This document shows, piece by piece, positions 1-6,971 of a DNA stretch of 8,001 nucleotides. The stretch comes from Deltaproteobacteria bacterium (GTDB lineage: Bacteria; Desulfobacterota; Desulfobulbia; Desulfobulbales; Desulfocapsaceae): contig JAJYAX010000056.1 in NCBI GenBank assembly GCA_021779275.1, positions 1 to 8,001 on the forward strand. Reading direction: 5' to 3'. Under the pieces are notes generated by a model that made no database searches, was not told the DNA's origin, and worked only from the letters and a program-made list of their open reading frames with translations. The position numbers were made by a program, and so were the translations under genes. Each line of letters opens with the position of its first letter. Within the stretch, counting starts at the first letter, position 1.

Positions 1-1110
1 CACCTCCTGTTCAGTGTTGTATATACTCAACGAAAAACGGATGGAACCATGGGCGGCGGTGAAGGGAACCCCCATGGCCCGCAGGACGTGTGAAGGTTCC
101 AGCGAACCGGACGTACAGGCCGAACCTGATGATGCACAGATATTATATCGATTCAGATGCAGGAGAATCGCCTCACCTTCCACAAACTCAAAACTAATAT
201 TGGCTGTATTGGGCAACCGATTGATCTTATTTCCATTCAGCATCGAACAGGGAACACTGCCGAGCAGACCGTCCTCCAGCCTGTCCCTGAGCGCCCTGAC
301 CGTGGTGTTTTCCTCTTCCATCTTCTCCGCCGCCAGTTCGCAGGCCCGGCCGAGACCGATAATGGAGGCGACATTCTCGGTGCCGCCCCGACGCCCCTTC
401 TCCTGGTGACCGCCGGCCAGAAAGGGGACAAAGGGGGTACCGCGACGCACATAGAGTACACCCACTCCTTTGGGGGAATGCAGTTTATGCCCGGACAAGG
501 AGAGAAAATCAACATCGAGGCTTTTCAGGTTGATGGGCACCTTGCCGACCGCCTGCACCGCATCGGTATGAAAAAGGATCCCCCGTTTCCTGGCCATGGC
601 CGCCATTTCCTCTATCGGAAAGATAACTCCGGTCTCATTATTGGCCCACATGATACTGACGATGGCGGTATCATCGGCAAGAGCGGCCTTGTATTCATCA
701 AGATCCAGGCTCCCGTCCGAGGAGACCTTCAACCGGGTCACCCGGTGCTTATGGCCGGTCCGGGCGTCCAGATTATCGCACAGGGTTTTGATCGCCGGAT
801 GCTCTACTCTGGTTGTCACGATATGCCGCTTATCAGGAAAGGACTGAAGCGCCGATAGAATCGCCGTGGAGTCACTTTCGGTGCCACAGCTGGTAAAGGT
901 GATCTCCTCCGGCTCCGCTCCGAGCAGGTCCGCAACCTTGGCCCTGGCCTCCTTGACCTCTCTTCCGACCTGTCCTCCGAAATTATGCATGCTGGAGGGA
1001 TTCCCGTAATAGTTCGTCAAAAAAGGCATCATTGCATCGAGGACCTCGGGTGCTATTCGGGTCGTGGCGTTGTTGTCCATGTAGATGACGGCATCTTCTT
1101 TATAATTCAT
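1..1110 (-). CDS. nifS: Cysteine desulfurase NifS (3' end beyond window)
   Basis: This is a PLP-dependent cysteine desulfurase, which removes sulfur from L-cysteine as an enzyme-bound persulfide and passes it to the NifU scaffold. The 370 codons in the window are open throughout and continue past the left edge. NifS proteins are about 400 residues, so only the last few dozen are missing. Visible landmarks are an N-terminal YMDNNATT motif (residues 10-17), the cofactor-stacking His104 in VEHPAI, NNET at 157-160, Asp183 in HTDAVQ, the PLP Schiff-base Lys209 in SGHK, and the catalytic Cys332 in SGSACTSG. The short SGSACTSG loop and the NifU neighbour fit group I (NifS/IscS) enzymes. The ATG start overlaps the nifU stop as ATGA, and GGAGG lies 10 bases upstream (1121-1125) inside nifU, so translational coupling is likely. 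NifS rather than IscS is chosen because the partner is a full three-domain NifU. Confidence 0.95.
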   Translation of the reverse strand, partial: MNYKEDAVIYMDNNATTRIAPEVLDAMMPFLTNYYGNPSSMHNFGGQVGREVKEARAKVADLLGAEPEEITFTSCGTESDSTAILSALQSFPDKRHIVTTRVEHPAIKTLCDNLDARTGHKHRVTRLKVSSDGSLDLDEYKAALADDTAIVSIMWANNETGVIFPIEEMAAMARKRGILFHTDAVQAVGKVPINLKSLDVDFLSLSGHKLHSPKGVGVLYVRRGTPFVPFLAGGHQEKGRRGGTENVASIIGLGRACELAAEKMEEENTTVRALRDRLEDGLLGSVPCSMLNGNKINRLPNTANISFEFVEGEAILLHLNRYNICASSGSACTSGSLEPSHVLRAMGVPFTAAHGSIRFSLSIYNTEQEV

Positions 1111-1946
1111 GGCTTGGCATCCTCCACGATCAGGGTGTCCAGGACCAGTTCACGCAGCTTTTTCTCTACATACTGTTTCAATGTGGTCTGTGATTTGGCG
1201 CAACTCGTGCAAGCACCCCGGAGTGAGACCAGGACGAAGTCGCCGTCCACATCGATGAGTTCGATATCCCCGCCGTCCTTCCGGAGTCCGGGCTTAATCT
1301 CACGTTCCAGCACCTCTTCGATCTTCTTGATCTTCTGCAGGGCCGTCATTCTCTGCGGTTTCTTATCAATCGCCTTGATCTCAAAGGTCTCTCCCACCGT
1401 TGCCCGCAGGAGATTGCTCAGCTTCTCCTCGCACTTTCCGCAACCGCCGCCAGCCTTGGTGAAATTGGTGATCTCTTCAACCGAGCGCAGGTTCGATTCC
1501 TTGATGGCCCGGATAATCTCCAGATCAGTGACTCCGAAACATTCACAGACAATCTCTCCCTCCGCCATCGGAAGCACCGTCCCGCGATAATCGGCGATAG
1601 CCGCCTCCAGGGCCTCCCGTCCCATCACGGAGCAATGCATCTTCTCTTTCGGCAGACCGCCGAGGAAGTCGGCTATATCCTGATTGGTGATCTTCGCAGC
1701 CTCGTCAATGTGTTTCCCCTTGATCATCTCAGTCAGGGCCGAGGAAGAGGCAATCGCACTGGCGCAGCCGAAGGTCTTGAATTTCGCATCAACGATAATG
1801 TCATTCTCATCGACCTTCAGTGTCAGTTTTAATGCATCTCCGCAGGCGAGGGAACCAACATCACCCATCCCGCTCGGGCTTTCAATCTCGCCAACATTCC
1901 TTGGATGGAGGAAGTGCTCTTGAACCAATTCCGTATATTCCCACAT
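1107..1946 (-). CDS. nifU: NifU, three-domain Fe-S cluster scaffold protein
   Basis: NifU is the scaffold on which NifS-derived sulfur and iron are assembled into [2Fe-2S] and [4Fe-4S] clusters for transfer to client proteins. The 279 residues show all three classical parts. The N-terminal IscU-like domain has its three cluster cysteines at Cys35 (SLACGD), Cys61 (FGCASA) and Cys105 (HCSVMG). The central BFD-like [2Fe-2S] domain has Cys134, Cys136, Cys169 and Cys172 (CEC and CGKC). The C-terminal Nfu domain, from about residue 200, has the CTSC pair at Cys246 and Cys249. Length and the nine-cysteine pattern match Azotobacter-type NifU closely. Its ATG has AGGAG six bases upstream (1953-1957). 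The stop overlaps the nifS start by four bases. No nifHDK, nifB or nifV is visible, so it may act as a general Fe-S scaffold, as reported for NIF-type systems in some anaerobes; that part is inference. Confidence 0.96.
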   Translation of the reverse strand: MWEYTELVQEHFLHPRNVGEIESPSGMGDVGSLACGDALKLTLKVDENDIIVDAKFKTFGCASAIASSSALTEMIKGKHIDEAAKITNQDIADFLGGLPKEKMHCSVMGREALEAAIADYRGTVLPMAEGEIVCECFGVTDLEIIRAIKESNLRSVEEITNFTKAGGGCGKCEEKLSNLLRATVGETFEIKAIDKKPQRMTALQKIKKIEEVLEREIKPGLRKDGGDIELIDVDGDFVLVSLRGACTSCAKSQTTLKQYVEKKLRELVLDTLIVEDAKP

Positions 1947-1968
1947 AACTTGCTCCTGACTTTTCTTT

Positions 1969-1996
1969 TATATAAAGACCACAATTAAAACATCAA
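1969..1996 (-). promoter_or_regulatory. Candidate sigma70-type promoter of nifUS
   Basis: Reading the minus strand, a TTGATG -35-like box (1991-1996) is followed after 16 bases by a TATATA -10-like box (1969-1974); shifting to TATAAA gives 18-base spacing. Transcription would begin just upstream of the nifU ribosome binding site, giving a very short leader. I saw no -24/-12 sigma54 promoter (GG-N10-GC) of the kind that NifA controls in this gap. That argues weakly against nitrogen-fixation-specific control. It is called by eye only. Confidence 0.4.
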
Positions 1997-2042
1997 TCAC
2001 CTGCATAAACGATCACTTACCATGTTTCGCAGGATGGCCCGC

Positions 2043-2075
2043 AAAAACCCTCCCGGCTGTACAGGTTCTGGCCGG
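2043..2075 (-). terminator. Weak candidate terminator after the phosphohexomutase gene
   Basis: On the minus strand a 5-bp GC stem (CCGGC, 2071-2075, pairing with GCCGG, 2053-2057) encloses a 13-base loop and is followed, after GGAGGG, by a run of five T (2043-2047). It lies about 90 bases past the stop of the upstream minus-strand gene and before the nifU promoter candidate. The stem is short and the loop large, so this is only a possible intrinsic terminator. Confidence 0.3.
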
Positions 2076-2164
2076 TAATAAATGAAAGTAATACGTCTTA
2101 CCTAAAATGCAACGGTCAATTTCCGCCGCACGGCAAAGTTACCAAGGCATCACCAGACCTGGGA

Positions 2165-3922
2165 TCACGTCATTTTCAAGGCAGCGGAGGCAAGCAACCC
2201 CACATCGGTCAGCATGGCCTTGGCTGAATCGACAAGATGCAGAGCGCCGGCCGGCGTCCTGGACTCGACATAAAAACGGACCTTGGGTTCGGTCCCTGAG
2301 GGTCTAATCATCAACCAGGACCCATCTTCGAAGATCATTTTCCGGCCGTCGATATCAATGACCTCTTGAATGGTCTTTTCCTCCTCACCCACCCTGACAA
2401 CTGTTCCGACACCATATTTTTCCAGCCCAGTCAGGGCGTGCAGCAGTTCATCTCCCTGCTGGCTCACCCCTATACTGTCCCTGTCCGGGTAATAGGCGCC
2501 ATACTGCCCTTCCAGATCCAACAGGTAGTCACCAAGATTTTTGCCCACCGTCATCACCATATCCAGGGCCAGAAGAAGTCCGATATATGCATCCTTCTCG
2601 GGCGTATGGCCTATGATCGAGATACCGTCCGATTCTTCAAAACAGACCAGGGCCTTGCCTATCACCGGCTTGAACTCCTTGAATCCCACCCGCGGCTCGA
2701 AAATCTCCTCGCCAAAGGATTTTGCCAGACTGTTGGCCATATTCGAGGTCGCCACCGTCTTGGCCACCATTCCCTTTTTACCTTTGATCTCATGGAGAAA
2801 ATGGTAGCTCATGGCCCCGAACGTATTCATGCTGATCTCATTTGCACCATCGGTGAAACGGATCCTGTCACCATCCGGATCGATGATTGCGCCCAGCTTC
2901 AATCTCTCCGGTCTCGCCCGAAGGGCCTCTACAACCCCCTGCATGTTGACGGAGGAAGGCTCCGGAGCCACCCCGCCGAAGGTCACATCAGCCTGACTCC
3001 GTAAGTGGATAAGTCGTCCCGATTTCGTCTGGTTCAACAGATCAGCGATGTGTAAGCGGCTGGCCCCATGGACCGAATCAACAACAATGACGATTTCAGG
3101 GGTGTCGGCAAAGCGTTGGACAATCTCATCGTAGTCAAGTCCGTGCAGACGTTTATTTTTTCGGACCAGGCTTTTCCAGGCGGCAAGCGAATCAAAGGGG
3201 ATGATATCGGATCGTGAGGAAGGAAGAGGAGGCTTTTCGCTAAATGAAACCAGCGGAGAACTATCGGCAGCGATGATCTTCCTGGCTGTATCGGTTATCC
3301 GGGTCGTGAGTTCGGAGGCGGCAGGTCCCGCATCGGCGGCATTGTATTTATAGCCGCCATATTCAAGGGGATTATGGGACGGAGTCAGATTGACCGAAAA
3401 GGCGGCTCCCAATTCCAGGACCGCCGCCGACAAGACCCCGGTGGTCGATTCGCCGGCGTAATGGACGACAAATCCGGTGCCGGCAAGGACATCAATTACC
3501 GCCGCGGCCAGGATCTCACCGCCGAAGCGGTTATCAAACCCGACGACGCAGCCTCGTCTTTTGGCCTCGGCCAGGCTTGTGACTCCAAGGAGGGAAACCA
3601 GATGAGGCTCACGGTCGACTGCCGTATAGAGTTCGATGATGGCGGCGGTTACAAAGGAGATAGACCGGACAAAGATATCCTTGCCCAGAAGTCCGCGCCA
3701 GCCCGAGGTCCCGAATTTGACAGGGGTCCGCGGTGAACCGGCATTGGTGCGAATCTCGTCCATCACCATTGCATAGACCGTATCGATATGCTCCTGCCAG
3801 ACGAGCCCCTCTTGTTTTCGCCGGTCAACGAGCTCTTTTATCAAGACAAAATAATCGTTTTTGGAATGGTCATTGCGGGCTAGATATGAAAATATTTCAG
3901 ATGCTCTTTCGGCTACGGACAT
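2165..3922 (-). CDS. Phosphoglucomutase/phosphomannomutase family protein
   Basis: This is an alpha-D-phosphohexomutase, which moves a phosphate between C1 and C6 of a hexose through a phosphoserine. It links glycolysis/gluconeogenesis to glycogen and surface-polysaccharide precursors. The 585 residues contain all four family signatures: FGTSGWRG (70-77), the phosphoserine loop TPSHNP with Ser182 (180-185), the metal-binding loop DPDGDR with Asp348, Asp350 and Asp352, the sugar-binding loop EESDG (429-433), and the phosphate-binding RPSGTEP (540-546). TPSHNP followed by GGYKYN resembles alpha-D-glucose-phosphate-specific Pgm, whereas FGTSGWRG and DPDGDR resemble the PMM/PGM type, so substrate preference is left open. 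I chose the ATG at 3922 because GAGGG lies four bases upstream (3927-3931). In-frame GTG (3940) and ATG (3937) would add five or six residues but have poor ribosome binding sites. About 69 residues precede the first motif. The gene is divergent from ppsA. Confidence 0.9.
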   Translation of the reverse strand: MSVAERASEIFSYLARNDHSKNDYFVLIKELVDRRKQEGLVWQEHIDTVYAMVMDEIRTNAGSPRTPVKFGTSGWRGLLGKDIFVRSISFVTAAIIELYTAVDREPHLVSLLGVTSLAEAKRRGCVVGFDNRFGGEILAAAVIDVLAGTGFVVHYAGESTTGVLSAAVLELGAAFSVNLTPSHNPLEYGGYKYNAADAGPAASELTTRITDTARKIIAADSSPLVSFSEKPPLPSSRSDIIPFDSLAAWKSLVRKNKRLHGLDYDEIVQRFADTPEIVIVVDSVHGASRLHIADLLNQTKSGRLIHLRSQADVTFGGVAPEPSSVNMQGVVEALRARPERLKLGAIIDPDGDRIRFTDGANEISMNTFGAMSYHFLHEIKGKKGMVAKTVATSNMANSLAKSFGEEIFEPRVGFKEFKPVIGKALVCFEESDGISIIGHTPEKDAYIGLLLALDMVMTVGKNLGDYLLDLEGQYGAYYPDRDSIGVSQQGDELLHALTGLEKYGVGTVVRVGEEEKTIQEVIDIDGRKMIFEDGSWLMIRPSGTEPKVRFYVESRTPAGALHLVDSAKAMLTDVGLLASAALKMT

Positions 3923-3971
3923 TTTTCCCTCACTCATCACACCGGCTTATCTTGAAACAACACTCTCATCT

Positions 3972-4002
3972 CCCCCGGATAAAGGGGGCATCCCTTCAGG
4001 GA
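3972..4002. repeat. Two adjacent short hairpins in the phosphohexomutase leader
   Basis: The first hairpin is five C (3972-3976) pairing with five G (3984-3988) across a 7-base loop. Two bases later, TCCCT (3991-3995) pairs with AGGGA (3998-4002) across a 2-base loop, or as a 4-bp stem with a 4-base loop. They lie about 50-80 bases upstream of the minus-strand start codon, so they would fall in its mRNA leader or near its promoter. They could be a fragment of a dispersed palindromic repeat, a leader structure, or chance pairing in a GC-run stretch. Confidence 0.4.
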
Positions 4003-4023
4003 AATTTCTTAGCAAAAGACGTC

Positions 4024-4064
4024 TTGGTAATCTTCACAAAGGACGAAATACTGCATATTACCAA
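4024..4064. promoter_or_regulatory. Inverted repeat TTGGTAAT / ATTACCAA, possible operator
   Basis: A perfect 8-base inverted repeat has TTGGTAAT at 4024-4031 and ATTACCAA at 4057-4064, with 25 bases between the arms. The arm centres are 33 bases apart, close to three helical turns, so two bound subunits would face the same side. A related GATTACT lies just beyond at 4071-4077. It lies between the divergent genes and upstream of the ppsA promoter. The match is short enough to occur by chance, and no regulator is identified. Confidence 0.25.
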
Positions 4065-4141
4065 TTCCTTGATTACTATTCTTAAAACAGAAAGATGATC
4101 TTGTACAGAGAATTTTCCTCTCCTGCACGACCAGCTGGTTC

Positions 4142-4169
4142 TTGACTAAGGCAGTGCTCTTGTTATAAG
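4142..4169 (+). promoter_or_regulatory. Sigma70-type promoter of ppsA with extended -10
   Basis: TTGACT (4142-4147, five of six consensus bases) is followed after 16 bases by TATAAG (4164-4169, five of six). A TG one base upstream of the -10 (4161-4162) makes it an extended -10 promoter. Transcription should start near 4175-4177, giving a leader of about 115 bases before the ppsA ATG. It is the best promoter match in the window. Confidence 0.65.
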
Positions 4170-4277
4170 ATTGGAAAAAAGTAGGCGTATTGTATTGCAA
4201 CATCATGCACCTTTCCCATATTTTTCCACAGCCAACCAACGTCATGCAGGAGATCTTCCCTGTAACTTTAATCATAG

Positions 4278-4283
4278 AAGGAG
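4278..4283 (+). promoter_or_regulatory. Ribosome binding site that fixes the ppsA start
   Basis: AAGGAG at 4278-4283 lies seven bases before the ATG at 4291, which is near-ideal spacing. The reading frame stays open upstream to a TTG at 4171, but that TTG falls at the predicted transcription start and has no such site. The ATG at 4291 is therefore taken as the start. Confidence 0.85.
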
Positions 4284-4290
4284 AAAACTC

Positions 4291-6744
4291 ATGGGCTCCA
4301 AAAACGCAACCGAACTGATTCTCTGGTTCGACGACTTCAATATTCATGATGTCGCTCTCGTCGGAGGCAAGAACGCCTCACTGGGCGAGATGTATCAGCA
4401 TCTGACAGCCAAGGGAGTGGCGGTTCCCCATGGTTTTGCGATCACCGCCCACGCCTACCGGCATCTTATCGATACGGCTGGCATCAAAGAGGCCGTGCAG
4501 GACGCCTTGGCGGGACTTGATACCCATGATCTGACAAACCTGCAGCAACGGGGAAAGAAGGTCCGCGAAATCATCCAAACAGCCGAATTCCCGGATGACC
4601 TGCGTGAGGCGATAATCAATGCCTACAAAAAACTGGAGTCTGAATACGGGGTGGATGTTGATGTCGCCATCCGTTCATCGGCAACGGCTGAGGACCTCCC
4701 CGACGCCTCCTTTGCCGGACAGCAGGACACCTATCTGAATGTGCGCGGCTACGACGCGGTCATCCATCATTGCCGCCTCTGTTTCGCCAGTCTCTTTACC
4801 GACCGGGCCATTTCCTACCGTCATGACAAAAATTTCGGTCAGTTTGACGTCTATCTCTCCATCGTGGTCCAAAAGATGATCCGCTCGGATTCGGCCTGCT
4901 CCGGCGTCCTGTTCACCATCGACACCGAATCAGGTTTTGAAAATGCCGTTTTTATCACCGGGGCCTGGGGACTGGGCGAAAATATTGTGCAGGGGGCGGT
5001 CACCCCGGATGAATACTACGTCTTCAAGCCGACCCTGCGCACCGGCAAGCGGCCGATCATCTCCAAGCGGGTGGCCTCCAAGGAAATCAAGATGATCTAT
5101 AATGACGATCCCGACTCGGTTGCCCTGGTCAGAAATATTCCGACAAGTCAGCAAGAGCGGGGCTCCTATGTTCTCAGTGACGATGAGATCCTGCAGCTGG
5201 CCAGATGGGGAATGATCATTGAGGATCATTACGGGAAGTGCATGGATATTGAGTGGGCCAAGGATGGCGACGGAATCCATACCGGGTCGGGCACGCTCTT
5301 CATCCTCCAGGCCCGTCCGGAAACCGTCCATTCGCAGGATTCAAAGACAATCAGCGAGACCTACGTGCTGAAAAAAAGAGGGAAGGTCCTGGCCACCGGT
5401 CAGGCCGTGGGCGCCAAAATCGGTCAGGGCGTCACCCGGATCATCCGCGATGTCTCAGGCATCCACGATTTCAGGGCCGGAGAGATACTGGTCACCGATA
5501 TGACGGACCCGGACTGGGAGCCGGTCATGAAAAGCGCCGGGGCTATTGTCACCAACAGAGGCGGAAGGACCTGTCATGCAGCCATTATCTCCAGGGAGTT
5601 GGGCATCCCCTGCCTGATCGGTACGGTCAACGGCACCGAATGTCTTAAAGCCGGAGCGGAGGTCACCATCTCCTGCGCCGAGGGTGAAACAGGTTATGTC
5701 TATGAGGGCAGACTCCCCTTCAGTGTTGATCGACTGGATTACACGGGTGTCCCCCGGACAAAGACCAAGATCATGATGAATGTGGGTATTCCGGAAAAGG
5801 CCTTCAAGGAATCGCAGATACCCAATGACGGCGTCGGCCTGGCCCGCGAAGAGTTCATCATCAACTCCCATATCGGCATTCATCCGCTGGCCCTCTATAA
5901 TTTCCACAAACTCCAAGAGAAGGCCACTGCCGGAGATATAAAAATCGCGGGCATAATCGCCGAGATAGAAAAGCTGACAACCGCCTATCCCCATGACAAG
6001 AGACAATTTTTTATTGATAAAATCGCCGAGGGCGTCGGCCGGATCGCGGCTGGATTCTATCCCAAGGATGTTATTGTCCGGCTGTCCGATTTTAAATCCA
6101 ACGAGTATGCCAATCTGGTAGGCGGCATCCTCTATGAGCCCGTGGAGTCCAATCCGATGATCGGCTGGCGGGGGGCCTCCCGCTATTACGACCCGAAATA
6201 CAAGGCGGCCTTCGAGCTGGAGTGCAAGGGATTATTGAAGGCCAGAAATGATATGGGACTGACCAATATCAAGCTGATGGTCCCCTTCTGCCGTACCCCG
6301 GAGGAAGGCAAAAGGGTTATCGAGGTCATGCGGGAATTCGGACTGGTGCAGGGCGAAAACGATCTGGAGGTCTATGTGATGTGCGAGATCCCGTCCAATG
6401 TGATCTCGGCGGATGCATTTTTCGATATCTTTGACGGATTCTCCATCGGTTCCAACGACCTGACCCAGCCCACCCTCGGCCTTGATCGCGATTCCGATCT
6501 GGTCGCCCATATCTTCGACGAGCGCAACGAGGCGGTCAAGACCCTGGTCAAGATGGCGATCAACGTGGCCAAACGGCGCGGCAAAAAGATCGGTATCTGC
6601 GGCCAGGCCCCCTCGGATTTTCCGGAGTTTGCAACCTTCCTGGTTGAATGCGGCATCGATTCGATAAGCCTGATCCCGGACACCATCATCAAGACACGAA
6701 TGGCGATCTATAAAAAGGAACAGGAACTGGGCATATCCGTATAA
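4291..6744 (+). CDS. ppsA: Phosphoenolpyruvate synthase (pyruvate, water dikinase)
   Basis: PpsA converts pyruvate, ATP and water to phosphoenolpyruvate, AMP and phosphate in the cytoplasm, opening gluconeogenesis from C2/C3 substrates. The 817 residues are complete and slightly longer than the usual size of about 790. The N-terminal nucleotide-binding domain has VGGKNASLGEM (24-34) and IRSSATAEDLPDASFAGQQ (127-145). The central swivelling phosphohistidine domain carries GGRTCHAAI with catalytic His429. The C-terminal TIM-barrel PEP/pyruvate domain has RLSDFKSNEYANL (597-609), NPMIGWRG (621-628), GSNDLTQ (720-726) and GICGQAPSD with catalytic Cys770. GGRTCHA and GICGQAPSD distinguish it from pyruvate phosphate dikinase, which typically has GGMTSHA and GICGEHGG. 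It has its own promoter and a probable transcript-end hairpin, so it looks monocistronic. PpsA is often controlled by a PPDK/PEP-synthase regulatory kinase (PpsR), but none is seen here. Confidence 0.96.
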   Translation: MGSKNATELILWFDDFNIHDVALVGGKNASLGEMYQHLTAKGVAVPHGFAITAHAYRHLIDTAGIKEAVQDALAGLDTHDLTNLQQRGKKVREIIQTAEFPDDLREAIINAYKKLESEYGVDVDVAIRSSATAEDLPDASFAGQQDTYLNVRGYDAVIHHCRLCFASLFTDRAISYRHDKNFGQFDVYLSIVVQKMIRSDSACSGVLFTIDTESGFENAVFITGAWGLGENIVQGAVTPDEYYVFKPTLRTGKRPIISKRVASKEIKMIYNDDPDSVALVRNIPTSQQERGSYVLSDDEILQLARWGMIIEDHYGKCMDIEWAKDGDGIHTGSGTLFILQARPETVHSQDSKTISETYVLKKRGKVLATGQAVGAKIGQGVTRIIRDVSGIHDFRAGEILVTDMTDPDWEPVMKSAGAIVTNRGGRTCHAAIISRELGIPCLIGTVNGTECLKAGAEVTISCAEGETGYVYEGRLPFSVDRLDYTGVPRTKTKIMMNVGIPEKAFKESQIPNDGVGLAREEFIINSHIGIHPLALYNFHKLQEKATAGDIKIAGIIAEIEKLTTAYPHDKRQFFIDKIAEGVGRIAAGFYPKDVIVRLSDFKSNEYANLVGGILYEPVESNPMIGWRGASRYYDPKYKAAFELECKGLLKARNDMGLTNIKLMVPFCRTPEEGKRVIEVMREFGLVQGENDLEVYVMCEIPSNVISADAFFDIFDGFSIGSNDLTQPTLGLDRDSDLVAHIFDERNEAVKTLVKMAINVAKRRGKKIGICGQAPSDFPEFATFLVECGIDSISLIPDTIIKTRMAIYKKEQELGISV

Positions 6745-6756
6745 ACTGAACCGATA

Positions 6757-6785
6757 GCCGGTGCGGGCGATCCGCCCGCACCGGC
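6757..6785. terminator. Perfect 13-bp hairpin between converging genes
   Basis: GCCGGTGCGGGCG (6757-6769) pairs perfectly with 6773-6785 across an ATC loop. A further GAT/ATC pairing around one bulged A extends the stem. It starts 12 bases after the ppsA stop and lies 15 bases from the stop of the converging minus-strand gene. Neither side has a T run, so it is not a textbook intrinsic terminator. It may still mark or protect the 3' ends of both transcripts. Confidence 0.65.
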
Positions 6786-6800
6786 ATCTCCCGATCCAGC

Positions 6801-6971
6801 TCAGTCCTCCAGCTTTTTTGCCTCTTCAATGATCATTATCGGGATATCATCCCGGATTTCATAGACTAACCTGCAGTTTTCACAGACCAGGCCATCACCT
6901 TTTCCGGTGAGTCGCAGTATCCCTTTGCATTGCGGGCAGACCAGGATATCCAGCAGTTCCTTATTGATCAT
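6801..6971 (-). CDS. UPF0434/Trm112-like small zinc-ribbon protein
   Basis: This 56-residue protein reads MINKELLDILVCPQCKGIL, followed by a CENC pair and ending in IPIMIIEEAKKLED. Two CxxC pairs (Cys12/Cys15 and Cys30/Cys33) would bind one zinc in a small beta-ribbon. The LLDILVCPxCKG opening and the IRDDIPIM segment are hallmarks of the UPF0434 (YcaR)/Trm112-like family. Trm112 in eukaryotes activates methyltransferases; the bacterial role is not settled. In enterobacteria ycaR sits between the lipid-A and Kdo genes lpxK and kdsB. Here its ATG overlaps the stop of the upstream glycosyltransferase by one base (TGATG), with GAGGTGAGG just upstream inside that gene, so the two should be co-translated. 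It appears to be the last gene of a minus-strand operon. Confidence 0.88.
   Translation of the reverse strand: MINKELLDILVCPQCKGILRLTGKGDGLVCENCRLVYEIRDDIPIMIIEEAKKLED

Larger units (their letters stand above)
3923..4290. other. Gene-free divergent control region
   Basis: This 368-base gap separates the minus-strand phosphohexomutase from plus-strand ppsA. It contains a good ppsA promoter, an 8-base inverted repeat, and two short adjacent hairpins near the phosphohexomutase start. I saw no convincing small gene, tRNA or structured RNA. Short open frames that cross it lack ribosome binding sites and recognisable protein sequence. It is more AT-rich than its neighbours, as expected for a regulatory region. 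I could not pick out a convincing promoter for the minus-strand gene. Confidence 0.6.

Noticed and set aside
157..858. Long plus-strand open frame (233 codons) opposite nifS
   Set aside because: It is antisense to a well-conserved cysteine desulfurase, has no ribosome binding site, and its translation looks like low-complexity shadow sequence.
985..1590. Plus-strand open frame (201 codons) opposite nifS/nifU
   Set aside because: Serine/arginine-rich antisense shadow of nifU with no recognisable protein family.
1947..2164. NifA-type sigma54 promoter upstream of nifU
   Set aside because: TTGCA occurs on the minus strand, but no GG lies 10 bases before its GC, so the required -24/-12 spacing is absent.
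2366..3004. Plus-strand open frame (212 codons) opposite the phosphohexomutase gene
   Set aside because: Antisense to conserved motifs, including the metal-binding and EESDG loops, with no translation signal.
3923..3940. GTG (3940) or ATG (3937) as the phosphohexomutase start
   Set aside because: Both are in frame, but the ATG at 3922 has a well-spaced GAGGG site while the upstream codons do not.
4171..4290. TTG-initiated 40-residue N-terminal extension of PpsA
   Set aside because: The TTG lies at the predicted transcription start, lacks a ribosome binding site, and the family's N-terminus begins around the ATG at 4291, which has AAGGAG in front of it.
4009..4347. Minus-strand open frame (112 codons) crossing the ppsA start
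   Set aside because: It overlaps the ppsA promoter and first codons, has no convincing start signal, and resembles no protein family.
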